DNA of 46,135 nt, from positions 90,855 through 136,989 of the forward strand of contig DF237173.1 in the NCBI GenBank assembly GCA_000708835.1, written 5' to 3'. Positions 1 to 11,142 of this stretch are shown one piece after another. A program made the position numbers and the translations under genes. This stretch comes from Klebsormidium nitens (Eukaryota > Streptophyta > Klebsormidiophyceae > Klebsormidiales > Klebsormidiaceae). Position 1 is the stretch's first letter, and every line of letters begins with the position of its first letter. Below the pieces are notes generated by a model. The model was not told where the DNA came from. It saw only the letters and a program-made list of their open reading frames with translations, and ran no database searches.

Positions 1-157
1 AGTGGAAAGAAGCAACTCTAACGTAGGAGCAGGTAGGATTTCGGAGAGCGCTGTCGTGTCAGCAACGTCAGCCGCCAGGAGCTAGAGACGTGATTGTTTT
101 GTTGCCCCGACTAGCAAAGTGCTGCAAGTGCTTTCTTGGGACTGACTGCTGCACACA
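1..157 (+). other. 5' flank / leader of the TNL gene
   Basis: This short stretch lies upstream of the first plausible ATG of the receptor gene. I see no clear TATA box and no second gene. It is probably promoter-proximal or 5' UTR sequence cut by the window edge. Confidence 0.3.
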
Positions 158-2683
158 ATGGATATTCATGAAGAGCGTGCAGAATCCTCCGGTGCTGGGC
201 CTTCCCACAGGGCAGCCGGCGTTGCATATGACGTCTTCATCAGCCATTGTGGGGCTGACTGCAAGCGTGACTTTGCTGTCCAGCTCAAGAACGAGCTGGA
301 GCGGGCGGGGTTATGCTGCTTCCTGGATGACAGGGACCTGCGGTTGGAAGACGATGCAGCAAAAACAATCTGCGCAGCAATGGAAACAACAAAGTTCGGG
401 GTGGTTTTGGTCACAGAGGGGTTCTTCAAGCGGGAGTGGCGTATCAAGGAACTGGAGACGTTCTTGAGGAGGGGAAACTGCACACCAGTGTTCCTGGAGA
501 GGTCTATGGAGAGGCAGGGGGAGATTGTGGAAGAATGCAGATCCAGCAGGGTCTGGGAGGGGTTTGGGAGATTCTTGTGGTCAGAGGAAGAGTACTTGGG
601 TTTGGTGAAGGGGGTGTTTGGCTTTGTGGGCCTGAGGCTAGATGCATCGGACGGCTTTTGGGACACCTGCTTTGCCAAGCTCAAGCAAGAGCTGCTTCTC
701 CAGTTGGGGAGAATCGAGGGGCCACCAATGCTGCCAGAACCATCGCTCCTAGTCGGGATGGAGGAGCATGTTGAGGCAGTCAAGGTCCTGATGGGATTCA
801 GGACAACGCCGCAAAGTGGGGAGGGAGGGAGCGCTCAAGAGGTGGGGATCGTTGGCGTGAAGGGCATGGGCGGAGTTGGGAAGACAACGCTGGCAAAGCT
901 TGTGTACAACGACAAAGAAGTGAGGGCTTTCTTTGGGAAGAGGGTGTGCTGGTTAGAAGTCAATCAGAAGCCAAGCCAAGAAAAGGTTTGCAAGCTTCAG
1001 GAGCAGATATTGCAGGCTTTGGGGGACGCAGGATCAGTTTCAAGAATAGCCGATCCTACGGTGGGCAGGGCAGAGATCAGGAAGGCCTTGCAGAGTGGCG
1101 CACCTGTTCTGATCTGCTTGGACAACGTGTGGGTGGACGGACACACCCCGGTTGTCTTTAAAGAGGACCTAAGCCCGGGTAGCTGTATTCTGAAAACCAC
1201 AAGGGATGCCAACACCATAGCGCCTGGGGGCCAAAAACATGACTTGGACGTCCTGAGCCCTGAAGACGCAGAGCGTCTCTTCCGTGCGACAGCATTGCGG
1301 GGCCAGGAGCCGTCTGCTGAGGTCGAGGCTCTGATAGGCCGAACCCTGCCCTTCTGCGCCGGCTTGCCTTTGGCCCTTGAAGTTGTGGGCGCATCAGTGG
1401 CGAGACTGTTAACAAAAGAAGATGGTATCTCACTATGGGAGACTCTCTTGGCTGCCATGAGCGGGGCAAGTGTGGGCGTAGTGCAAAGTGGGGCCACAAT
1501 TATGAACGCTCTTAGAACCAGCTACAATATACTGCCAGATCAAGAGCACAAGGACGCGTTCCTTTTCGTCGCTGGGCTGTTGCTTGGCAGTAAAACCCAC
1601 TTGTACGGGCTCCCAAGCCGTACATTATATGATCTAGTTGTTTCACAGCTAGCTTTGAAGGTATTCTGCCAGAGGGAACGTGACCGCTCACTGTCTATGG
1701 CAGCACTGGTCTTGAGGGAACTGGTAGACCGGTCACTGGTGAAGCACATTACGCCGGAATCTCAAGCTTACTCGTTTGGCGTTGCTCAAGTAACTGTCCA
1801 TGATCTCCTTATAGATGTCGCAGTTGGAGTCGTAGATACCGAAGACACCAGATTCTGCAGGTGGGTAGAGTCAACCGAGCCTTTCTCGGAGGCGGCTTGG
1901 AAGCAGGGGTGGGAGCATGTGGTGGTTTGCGATTCTCCACCATTCCAACTTCCTACCAGCTTCTTTGACAGCAACCGGGTCCTGTCCTTCCGCATTGAGA
2001 ACTGCTCCTTTCAATTTTCGCAGCCATGGTTGTTTTCATTCAGCAGCAGGCGCAGTGAAGTGGTCAACGAGTGTAGACAGCTCGAGCTCCTGGGTTGCGA
2101 GAAGCTGCAGGGCTTGCCCGACTCAATCAAAACGTTCACCAAGCTCATGAGCTTGACTTTGGACTTTTGCCCAGAGCTTCGGAGTTTGCCGAGGTCCTTT
2201 GGACAGCTACGTAGTCTGACAGAAATCTCCATATCCCATTGCCCTCAACTACAGTGCTTGCCGAATTCACTTGGGCAGCTTAGGGCTCTTGAAGCCCTGA
2301 CTTTGGACTCCTGTCGTGGTCTGCAAACTCTGCCACAGTCCATTGGGCAGTTGGAGGGCCTGCAAATCTTGGTGGTGACGCATGCGGCAATCAGGGTGCT
2401 ACCAGAGTCGTTTGGCCAACTGGTTGGGCTTGGATGGCTGGACTTAGCAGATTGCAACGACCTTCGGTGGCTGCCAGAGTCTATTGGACAACTTACTAGT
2501 CTCAAGATGGTGGATTTAGAGAATTGCAAGGCCTTACAAAGCCTACCAGCTTCCCTTAGTGAGTTGACGGGCCTTGAAACCCTGGATTTAACAGGTTGTG
2601 AAAGCTTGGCGGGGTGTGAGAATCTGAAATGTATAGTAGAATCCCTTGATGAGGGCACGGTGGTTGGGCACAAAGGATTGTAA
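158..2683 (+). CDS. TIR-NB-LRR (TNL) intracellular immune receptor
   Basis: This is an intronless 841-residue receptor of the plant NLR class. In that family effector perception leads to an oligomeric resistosome, and the TIR domain acts as an NADase. The TIR domain spans about residues 22-155, opening with YDVFISHCGAD. The glutamate in WRIKELETF (E98) sits where plant TIRs carry their catalytic Glu. The NB-ARC domain shows the P-loop GMGGVGKTT (236-244), kinase-2 VLICLD (317-322), an RNBS-B-like segment at 341-350, GLPL (402-405), and VHD (547-549) in place of MHD. From about 640 to 825 there are leucine-rich repeats of 23-24 residues built on LPxSxGQLxxLxxLxLxxC. The receptor ends soon after the LRRs with no post-LRR domain. 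The start is the first ATG ahead of the TIR domain. Many land-plant TNLs have an intron between TIR and NB-ARC, and none is present here. Domain identity is strong; the ligand is unknown. Confidence 0.95.
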   Translation: MDIHEERAESSGAGPSHRAAGVAYDVFISHCGADCKRDFAVQLKNELERAGLCCFLDDRDLRLEDDAAKTICAAMETTKFGVVLVTEGFFKREWRIKELETFLRRGNCTPVFLERSMERQGEIVEECRSSRVWEGFGRFLWSEEEYLGLVKGVFGFVGLRLDASDGFWDTCFAKLKQELLLQLGRIEGPPMLPEPSLLVGMEEHVEAVKVLMGFRTTPQSGEGGSAQEVGIVGVKGMGGVGKTTLAKLVYNDKEVRAFFGKRVCWLEVNQKPSQEKVCKLQEQILQALGDAGSVSRIADPTVGRAEIRKALQSGAPVLICLDNVWVDGHTPVVFKEDLSPGSCILKTTRDANTIAPGGQKHDLDVLSPEDAERLFRATALRGQEPSAEVEALIGRTLPFCAGLPLALEVVGASVARLLTKEDGISLWETLLAAMSGASVGVVQSGATIMNALRTSYNILPDQEHKDAFLFVAGLLLGSKTHLYGLPSRTLYDLVVSQLALKVFCQRERDRSLSMAALVLRELVDRSLVKHITPESQAYSFGVAQVTVHDLLIDVAVGVVDTEDTRFCRWVESTEPFSEAAWKQGWEHVVVCDSPPFQLPTSFFDSNRVLSFRIENCSFQFSQPWLFSFSSRRSEVVNECRQLELLGCEKLQGLPDSIKTFTKLMSLTLDFCPELRSLPRSFGQLRSLTEISISHCPQLQCLPNSLGQLRALEALTLDSCRGLQTLPQSIGQLEGLQILVVTHAAIRVLPESFGQLVGLGWLDLADCNDLRWLPESIGQLTSLKMVDLENCKALQSLPASLSELTGLETLDLTGCESLAGCENLKCIVESLDEGTVVGHKGL

Positions 2684-4462
2684 GCACTTTGTCAAGCCGG
2701 GGGTGCAGGATACCAGCCCGCTTCAAATGTAAGTGCCACAAGCCACAACAATGAATGCACTTCTGTGAAAACCCAGTAGTCCAGATCCTACGACCGCTGC
2801 ACTGCTTTTGCTCTTAGTTTGCGCTTTTCCAGTCCTCTTGACTTTGCTGCTTCATAGTATCTCCCTTTTCATGCCACTTCTTGAGTTCTGCCCAGGCCTA
2901 TGCCGTCTGTCCTGCTTGGAAGCTTACCTTGTCCTGTGAGCTTCACTCGGTTTCAAGCATCGTCACAGGGTTCGTCCTTTCGTTTTTCCGTGAACTCCTG
3001 CGGCCACGTTGTACAGGTCGTTCAGGCTACAGCAATGGCCCGCACATTCAAACGTCCCTCTAGCACCTGATCCTACGCCCGATGCTTCCTGTTGGCATGC
3101 AATGCTGCGCGCGACTCTTCAGGCAGGTACGTGCACGTACTGAGAGCTGAACTCGTCCAATGCTGCAACTGGGCTTGCCTGCCTTCTTCGCGTGGGTCTC
3201 TGGATTGATCTTGATTATCATGCAATCCATGGGAAGAATCTTGCAGCGTACAATCGTGTGCTTCGTGGTTGTCTCTGAAAGAGGCAGCTTTTGGGATATG
3301 GGTCGAGCTGTTCCTTCTTGCGGAGTCGGCACCCAATGCAACACTGTCAGAACGTTCAAGATAAGGAAGGAAAGACATACCTAACTAAGCGTTTTGGGCA
3401 AAATCAAGCATGCTCAATGGTGGCAACTGCTCAGTACTGAAGTCAAGTCCCTTTTTGGTGTTCTGATGCAGGTGATGTGCTAAGGCGATTCCAGGAGTGT
3501 TAAAAACGAACAACTTGTGGTGGGGTCTTTTGGCTTTCGTCGACGTTCTGAAACTCGGGGCGAGGTGAGCCATGGATCTATACTTGCTCGTCTGCTTCTT
3601 TCCACTTTCTGATAAGTTGCGAGGAGTCGCCCAGAAGAGGACAGGATTAGCAGTGCTGTTTCACAGGAGCCTTCGTGAAATTGCTAAGCACATTATCAAC
3701 TGAGGGGAACTCTAAAGCCCAGAGTCCAAGTGGAAAATCAGTGCCCCGGATATGACAAAGCTCTTATCACAGAAGCCTGCTCTATATTGGTTGCAGGCCC
3801 TCAAGAGCGGCGCTTTCGAGTGTGCACTGAATCTGTTGGAAGGACGGAAGCTTCATGGATGCAAGCCTTTGTACCTTCTAATCGCAATTGAGCCGAAATA
3901 CAAAGTCCAGTGTTGCGAGAACGGATCTGCAGTGTGCTTAGGCTGATTTTTTAGACCTGCGTTCCTTTGGTCGATCCTCCTAGCTGCGTGTTCCTCCGAA
4001 TGCATTTTAGCCTCCTCCGTATGCAGGAGCCTCGTCGTCGGGAGTGTCGGTCCTTCTGACGAAAGCGCCGCCGCTGACTAGGACATGATCGGGCCAACAA
4101 ACCAGCCAGGGCTGTCTCACGTGAGTACTTCTGAAGGCACTGCGTGACAGCGGCGCAAGGAGACCTAATGGCGATCAAAAGTACAGGCCTTGGTATGAGA
4201 AAGCGTTATGTTGCCTAATTGATGGACACTGTCGGCGGCTCGACGTTGGTTGCACCACATGCTTCTGAATGGCAGTCATCGCACGAGATCGGGTCGAAGA
4301 TTGTGAAGGGCCCATGCTTGTCGACTTCTTGTTTCTTCGATGTTTACAAACGCCTGCTCTCGAAGTATCAAGCACACGACGTACTGGCCCACGTAAATAG
4401 CAAATCCAATCAGCTTTGTTCTTTTGTGCTCTCAAAACTAAGACCTGGTATCTCTCCTGCAG
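2684..4462. other. Non-genic stretch downstream of the TNL gene
   Basis: The ORFs here are short, overlapping and featureless. One splice-like block lies near 4028-4119, with CAG before it and GTGAGT after it, but it has stops in all three frames. It could be a non-coding first exon of the downstream transcript. The first part is probably the TNL 3' UTR. No repeat or RNA gene was recognised. Confidence 0.3.
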
Positions 4463-7400
4463 GCGTCAGACTAGCCCATTCCCTAGCAGCCTGCGGTCTC
4501 TGCCCACGCTGCAGCCACGACCCGGATTGAGTTCCTCGGGGGTTCGTTCCCCGAGCGTACCGGTCGGCGCTCGTTTGCTTCGTCGTTCCGGGGAGCTGAG
4601 GTATGCGCACATCTCAGCTTACTCATACACTTAATGCAACATACGTAATTGTTGGAAAGGGAAGATATGTTTGAAAAGGTCAAGTCGACCCGTTGAAGAG
4701 GGCTACCTACCGTGACTCTTCCTTGACAAGTGACCGTCGAGCCCGTCCCGGCTCTGCCTTGTTGATAACCTGTGCAATCAACATGGTGGCATTCAAATAT
4801 CTCTTCCCGCCGCTCCTTGTCCGTTTTACATGACAGGCCTTAGCACCAATTGTTGGCCTCAAGAAATGTCACTCCTTCAGAAAACCTTGACGACCCTTCT
4901 ACTAGTTGAGTGTTCAAAGCTTCTCAATAGCTCAACAGATGTTGGCTGTTCGATGCAGATTGATGTGTCAGGCTGGTTGTACGCGCCACGACTCCTCTTC
5001 CGAGGGGCCAGTATGGATCAGAACTGTGACATGGCGGGGAGCCGTTCTTGTTGAGCGACCTAGTAAGTCGGAAACCGAGCCTTCTCTGCGCAGTTCTCTC
5101 TCTGTTTATTTTCTGACGGGCGATAAAGAGTCCGTTTAAAAGGTCTGCTTGGTTGACTACGCTTGCAAATGATGGTATCTTCCCAAAAGATAGTCTGCTG
5201 GCTGAAGATGTGCGGAGTCTGAAAGGATGCGCGACTCGGGTGAGGCCTTGGTCTGAAGGCCTCCCGTTTCTTCATTCGTCTTAGTAGAAAGCAAAGCAGT
5301 CTTGAGAACGGCAGAAACGGGGTAACGCAGTCATTCTCCTTGGAACGTTTTCGAACGTTATTTGTGTCTGCCCTCGTAATATCCAGTAGCGGGCGTTCTA
5401 TTTAATAACCGTGGGTTGACACCGGTTCCTAGTCAGCTCACATCAGATCAACGATGCACTTCCGTCTACGTCCGGTCGAGAAGCAGAGACGGCCTCAACG
5501 AACACAGGACAGAAAGTCGGCCAGTCTTCTTGGTCGACATTTTTTCATCTATTCAAAGCCCAAGCCTCTCCATTGAGGCACTCGTGATGGCCCGTCAAAA
5601 CCCAAAGATTTTTGAATCTGAATAACTGCCTTTCGTTTCGCATTGCCTAAGAATGGTGGGTTTCTTTCTCCAACAGGCGCGGCCCGGCGACCACGCCACC
5701 CGCTGCCTCACTTCCAAGCGACGGCTGCGTGGCGGCTTCTGGAGGCGGCTTTAGCGACCAGCCGAGCTGCAAGTCGGCTGCCGACCGGAGTCTGCCTCGG
5801 GCGTCGCCGTGCCTCGCGGCGTGATCAATCAGGTCAGCCTTTCTGCACCCAACCTTTGTTACCGAAGTCTCTCTTCAAACATGGAATCCGTCAAGTTTTG
5901 CTCCAGCAAATCAAAATGTATAGATTGCTAAGCAAGATTCCGCAATCAACCATGCGGTTTGTCAGTTCTCGACTTGCGGAACATTGCACATCTGTTTCAT
6001 ATTCTTGGGAGTGTGTCTTCAAAGCTCGGAGCTAGCAACAGGCTTGCTTCCAGAGTTCGAGAGCCCTGATTACTGAGTGAATCATGTTCCCGTACCGGTA
6101 AAAGGGTCGGTGTGCCATGAGATCAGCATTTTTGATATGTGCAGGTGCATCGCAGCGAAGCGGTTCCCCATCGAGAGACGGACCGGGACGGATAAGACTG
6201 GTCTGGTAGAGATCAGCGCCCTCGGTGCCGGTGACGAGTTGGGCACCCTTGGCTACGTCCGCGCGTGAGTCACAGCGCTCGAGAAAAACCCTTTCTTTCC
6301 TTACAAGGTGAGCAGAGGCTACTTTGCTTCCGTCTCGCGAAGTACTTCGGATGGAGTGTTCTCTTTGATTCACAAGCCGTTTTGCAGTCTGGTGAATCTC
6401 AGTTCTGCACCAGACTGCTTCTGTGGGTGAATCTCAATCCTGCACCAGACTGCTTCCGGGGGCAATCCTGGAAGAAGTGATGTGTCCTCAGCCAGCTAGA
6501 AGTATGTTCTTGACGAACAGGAAGTGGTTTTCGTGACAGGCCAGTGCTTCTGACCGGTGCATAAGCAGACAGTTTCCGATTGTACGTCGTGCCTCATTAA
6601 GAAGACGAAAGAAAGGACGGAAGAAAGAATATTTTTCCATCCTGTTGCTTTCCTGTCGCCTTCCTGTCGCTTTCCTGAGGAAGCGACTGCTGCCTTCGAG
6701 AAGAGATTCGTCAATCTAGCTTTCTTGTGAAAAAGGGATGCGTTTCCTGATGAGGGACCGTTTTCCAACACGTAGGCGGTCATTTGTCGAATCGGTTTGG
6801 CTTCGAAAATGAACCAGTGTGCTCAGCTGTCCTTCTCCCTTTATAACTTTAACCTCGGCAGAATCGAAGAGCCTCGATTGGTAAGAAAGATTCCTCGACC
6901 ACCCATGCAGGCGGTCAGATCGGCTTGATTTGCGGAACACGGCAAGTCTTTCTCAAATACTAGGGAGTATTGTTCAAAGGTCGCCGTAGCAATAGGGTTG
7001 CCTCCACAGTTGGAGAACCCTATGTACCGAGTGAAATATGTACCCGTGTCCCTAAAAGAGTCGGCTTTGGAATGAAACCATCGATCAGCATGTCTGATTC
7101 CGCTGCAGACGAATCCGCATCAAGAGACGGACTGGGACGGATAAGACTGGTCTAGGAGAGACCAGCGCCCTCGGTGCCGGTGATGAGGTGGGCACCCTTG
7201 GCCGCGACCGCGTGAGAGTAGAAGCGCTCGAGCGAACTCTTCCTTTCCTTACGAGGTGAGCAGAGGCTATTCTGCTTCAATTCTCGCGAGTGCTTCGGAA
7301 GCAGTGTGCATTGTGTTTCCTTTACGGGCCGTTTTTGCGGTCTGGAGACTGTAAATCAGGCATCAGACTACTTCGGTGGGCACTGCTGGGAGTCATTAAA

Positions 7401-9815
7401 CGCCTCATGAGCTAAATACTGTTCGCGATGATACAACAAGGTGGTATGAGCGACAGGCGTTGCTTTCGAATGATTGAGAATCAGGCAAAGTCCGTGTACG
7501 TTTTGTGCATCAGGGAGGAAAAAGACAAAGTCCGTGTACGTTTTGTGCATCAGGGAGGAAAAAGACAAAGAGAGGACGGGAAAAGCATTCGCTAGACTCA
7601 CTTCGGACCATTTGCGCAAGCGAGTGATCTCTTCAGGGTATGACCAGCTTGCTGACGTCGGTCATAGGGCGATGCTTCACAGCGGTTGCTGGTCCATCAC
7701 TCTCTAGTTTGTTCTGTGTGCACCTATCAATAAGATCAAGCATTATCGTTTCGATGTCGTGCAGATTGGCCGTGCACGCCGCGCCTCCCTGTCCGGGGGC
7801 CCACTTCGAAGCAGAAGGCGCCTGGCGTTTAATTTCTCGGTTTGGCAACCCTGTAAGTCGGACGCTCTTCCCTTCTCTTCTTTTCTTTCGTCAAGGAGAC
7901 TTAAGTCAGCAAAGGCAGATGATAAAATCTGTCCAAGATTACTCGCAGAGTACGGGAGGATTCAAAACCGTCTTGTGACTCGGTGATCGTGACATGAGGA
8001 ACTCTCTTTTCATTGAAATTTGAGGACGAAAACGAAGCAAAGTGACGCGGTCACAGGTTCCCATTCTTCATCGAGCGGAAGCTGCATTGGCGTGCGCCAA
8101 AGAGTCGTGTTTACGATCGTCCGGTCTTAACCGCTGTTCACTTTTCGAAACCGCTGGATGGTCATCCGTTCCAAGACCAGTTCTTGAACCCGCACGTAGT
8201 GCTCGCAGCAGAGTCGGTTGGAACAGCAACTCGAATCTATCCAGAATTTACGCAGGCCACAGACGGGATTTGCTGATAATAACGGTAGGATTTCAGGCCA
8301 CGGTTACTGCTCTCTCCTGAAAATTTTCGCAAATTCGTCGAAGTCACGACGCCTTCCAGGCTTCAAATCCGCAGTTCCTCAGTCGAAGCGCTTGTGGTTT
8401 CTTGTCAAGCTTTCATACTGGCTCCAACTTCGTTTCTCTCTTCAACAGGGCGACCCAGAAAGCCACGCCGCAGTTGCGGCTTCGCGCTGCTTGCCCTGCC
8501 GACCGATCGAGGTGGTGAACGGCTGCGATATCCACCACGGTCGCCAACCGCTCGGGGGCTTGCAGAACAGGTCAGCACTTTCAGACGCACTTATAATTTT
8601 CAGTCGGTCAATTGATTCGAAACTTGTCAGATTGTGGGGCCTCCGCTGAACGTTGACCTCCCTATCGGACGGCGCTTTTGCAGAAAATGAAAGCTTTCTA
8701 ACAGCTTCTGGTCGCTGGGTGCAGACAAAAGGCTGCCGCACAAGCTCCAACGACCTGATTTCGCCGCTTCACTTTTCATGATGCATACGCTCTCGTCCAA
8801 CCTGATTATCATGGTTCAGTGGTGGCGATCAACCGAGTTGGTCCGGCCGTCCATCATACTCTGTGCCTGATCAGCCAGTAATTGGCTAATTGGTCTCGAA
8901 AAGTTATGTGACCTTTGGTGGGGAGTCGAGGTGTCTTTAAAGGCCCAACCAACCGAGACTCGGAGGTCCGTCAATTCCGATCGGCGCTCTCCATTCAGAG
9001 AGAGGTTCGACTTTGACATTCATGCGCAAACCGGGGTTTATCTCTACAGGGCCATGCGGAACCTGCTCCCGCATTCTGGTGGTCTTTTTGCAACGGAAGA
9101 GCCGAAGAAGCCTCGGACTTGCTGCTCCCCAGGCGGCAAGTTACGGAGCCCCGCCCAGCAGCGGTCGCCGCCCGTTCTACACGGAGAGCGCACGATGCTG
9201 ACGTGCATCAGCTAAAGGTACGTTTCTTTGTTGAAGCTGCGTGTCGTCACATGGGCTACTCAGCAGCCAGGGTTGTTGCTGTCTAGTCACGGACTTGCAT
9301 ACACGCATTGTGGAGACTAGCCTTCGACAGAACTCTGCCGTGATGTTTCATAACCGTAAGCTGAATCAAGTCGAAGGACACCTCCTTTCACAGTTTCGGG
9401 GGCCCCGCTCAAAGTTGCCCGACCACCAACACTTTTCATCAGTATGGCAAGCACAACTATCGATTAACAATCGAGATCGGAACGGCGTGCCCGAGTCTGC
9501 TGAGTGACTGTAAGACGCGCTTGTGAGCTTCGCAGATCCACTCTCTACATTCTGGCCGCAAACTCGACGGCTTGTTCGTTCTTGGTGCAGGCGTCGCAAC
9601 GCCTCGGCTGGTTCCTCGAAACGCACGGCGGGAGATCACCCCTTGGGAGGCCTATGTACAGCCGTTCCGTCTGTCGGGCGGAACGGAAGGCGGCCGCCAG
9701 CTTTTACAGTTGCCACGGGTTCACGCCGTGGGGTTTGCCTCAGCTATTGTGGCGGAAAGATCTGGATTTGTATTTATGGCCGGCCGTGTTGGAAGAACGA
9801 ATAAGTGCTCTTTAG
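4463..9815 (+). CDS. Putative multi-exon gene of unknown function (5' end not found)
   Basis: I do not recognise this product. Eight GC-rich blocks are each bounded by a pyrimidine-rich AG acceptor and a GT donor: 4463-4600, 5677-5820, 6145-6264, 7109-7211, 7765-7852, 8449-8570, 9050-9217 and 9591-9815. Read in one phase chain they join without stops to about 369 codons ending in TAG. The inferred product is Arg/Ser/Pro-rich with no known domain. The third and fourth blocks are paralogous, sharing RRTGTDKTGL and SALGAGDE. The last block ends in LEERISAL. No initiating exon fits the required phase, and the donor at 5820 was chosen by phase over an equally good GT at 5831. It could be a real lineage-specific protein, a decayed gene, or a spliced non-coding RNA. 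The splice signals are better evidence than the protein. Confidence 0.35.
6391..6460. repeat. 35-bp tandem duplication
   Basis: Two near-identical units, 6391-6425 and 6426-6460, each begin GGTGAATCTCA and contain TGCACCAGACTGCTTC. They lie in an intron of the plus-strand unknown gene, inside the first copy of the larger module. The second copy of the module has only one equivalent, so this is a later local event. Confidence 0.85.
7486..7570. repeat. 40-bp perfect tandem duplication
   Basis: The unit starting CAAAGTCCGTGTACG occurs at 7486-7525 and again without change at 7526-7565, followed by CAAAG of a third. Perfect identity implies a very recent event, or an assembly duplication. It lies in the intron after the second module copy. 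Confidence 0.9.
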
Positions 9816-11142
9816 CAGCAGGAGTTGAGCAGCCTGGACGGAGGCGAAGCTCGGTGTTTGCAATGTAGGCTCGGGCGACTTGGCGCTCATTATCGAAAGT
9901 TGGATATAGAAGGAGGATAGTACTACTTTCCGCTTTGAAACGTAGTGATTTTCGGGTGGAGCTCAATTCCTAAACCCTGCTATTAAGCAGGTTGGAGAGT
10001 GTTTGCTTTTTGAAGCTCCCATGCACTCCACTCAAGTGCAACCTGCAATGCAAATCGTAAGGCCGGGCCGTCAAGCAGATCATGCACTCCTGGAGCGTAC
10101 TAAGCGTGTTACACATGCCTTATTCAATCTAGCGGTCTCTTCCACTTTGTGGCCAAGTCGTGCAAGCGCTCGTACACATGATACATGTAAGCTTGATTCT
10201 ATCGAGGCGGTCTCATTAATGCGAAGTCTCCCTTATACGCTATAAAGGTTGTCGTGGGAGGGTTTGCATGCTTCTTCTCAAGTTGATTTGATGAGTTGAT
10301 GATGGCTCGTGCACATGACCATGGGCTTCATTTGTCCAAGCTTAGGCTGCAAATGATCAAGCTCAGTGCAGCGCCTTTGTATCTTTGTCGGACGGTACAA
10401 GAGCTCTTGTAGTACTCGTACTATAACACGAAGCGATCGGACATTTCAAGTTGTTGCACCTATAGGCGCCGCCGCGCGGGCCCGGATCAGGATCTTAATT
10501 GCTTCACAAACATTGGGCTTATGTCCATATGCAGCTGATTACATATTTGAGGAAAAGGGACCAGTCTGGCGAATAATCAGTTGAGCTTAGACTAGCTCGG
10601 CCAAGTATGCATCCAATATATAAGCATAAGAGTTGCTCACTAATCGGATCGACTCAAAAAGCAGCATGCACTACCATAAAGCCCGTTTGAAGCTGGTGGC
10701 CTGCCCTGCACAAGCGCAAGGCTTCTGTCCTTATCTTCAATTGTGAAAGTCCAATTGCGGACCGTCAGCTGAAAAATTAGGTTTAGGTTGACAATCTGAT
10801 TGAGCTCGAACTAACTTCTGCTAAGTAAGTCCAGATGTTAAGCCTGCTTTTTGTTTGGAAGCAGGAGAATTGGCGGCAAAGTTGTTTGTGGCGTGTTCGA
10901 CATCGTCGGGCTTCCTGACTGCGAAAAGGATCCACCGCCGTTGACACAGAGAGACAATGATGCAAATATTCAAGAAGTTGACTGCTAAGCAGGCTGACTC
11001 TCTGACTTGAGTCTTCGTTTGTTGGACAAGTAACCGGGCTTTGACCTTGCCTCAAGGCTGGTTCAATACCGCCCAAGTCTGGTAATACTAGACATATGAC
11101 CACTTTCTAACCAGCCCAGAACTGGCCAAGAACCAGCCTTGG
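9816..11142. other. Intergenic stretch
   Basis: It is AT-richer than the neighbouring exons, with only short unconvincing ORFs. Its right end (about 11020-11142) holds one copy of a dispersed repeat also found inverted near 22845-22975. Nothing else was recognised. Confidence 0.4.
11020..11142 (-). repeat. Dispersed short repeat, copy 1
   Basis: The reverse complement matches 22845-22975 in order: GGGCTGGTTAGAAAGTGGT, an ATATGTCT-like segment, ACTTGGGCGG, AACC(A)GCCTTG and TTGTCCAA. It could be a MITE- or SINE-like element. No ends, target duplication or poly(A) could be fixed by eye. Confidence 0.6.

Larger units (their letters stand above)
5880..7600 (+). repeat. Diverged direct duplication of an about 950-bp exon-plus-intron module
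   Basis: Sequence from about 5930 to 6620 aligns with about 6880 to 7580. Shared landmarks run in the same order: a GCGGAACA tract, a GTTCAAAG-like tract, GGACGGATAAGACTGGTCT, GTGCCGGTGA, and the donor followed by AGCGCTCGAG. The copies differ by many substitutions and small indels. The exon-like part keeps an open frame in both copies, while the intron-like parts are more diverged. This duplicates one internal exon of the surrounding plus-strand transcription unit. Confidence 0.75.

Noticed and set aside
166-783. 205-residue minus-strand ORF under the TNL gene
   Set aside because: It is antisense to the TIR and NB-ARC coding sequence, which has strong motif support. It is a shadow frame.
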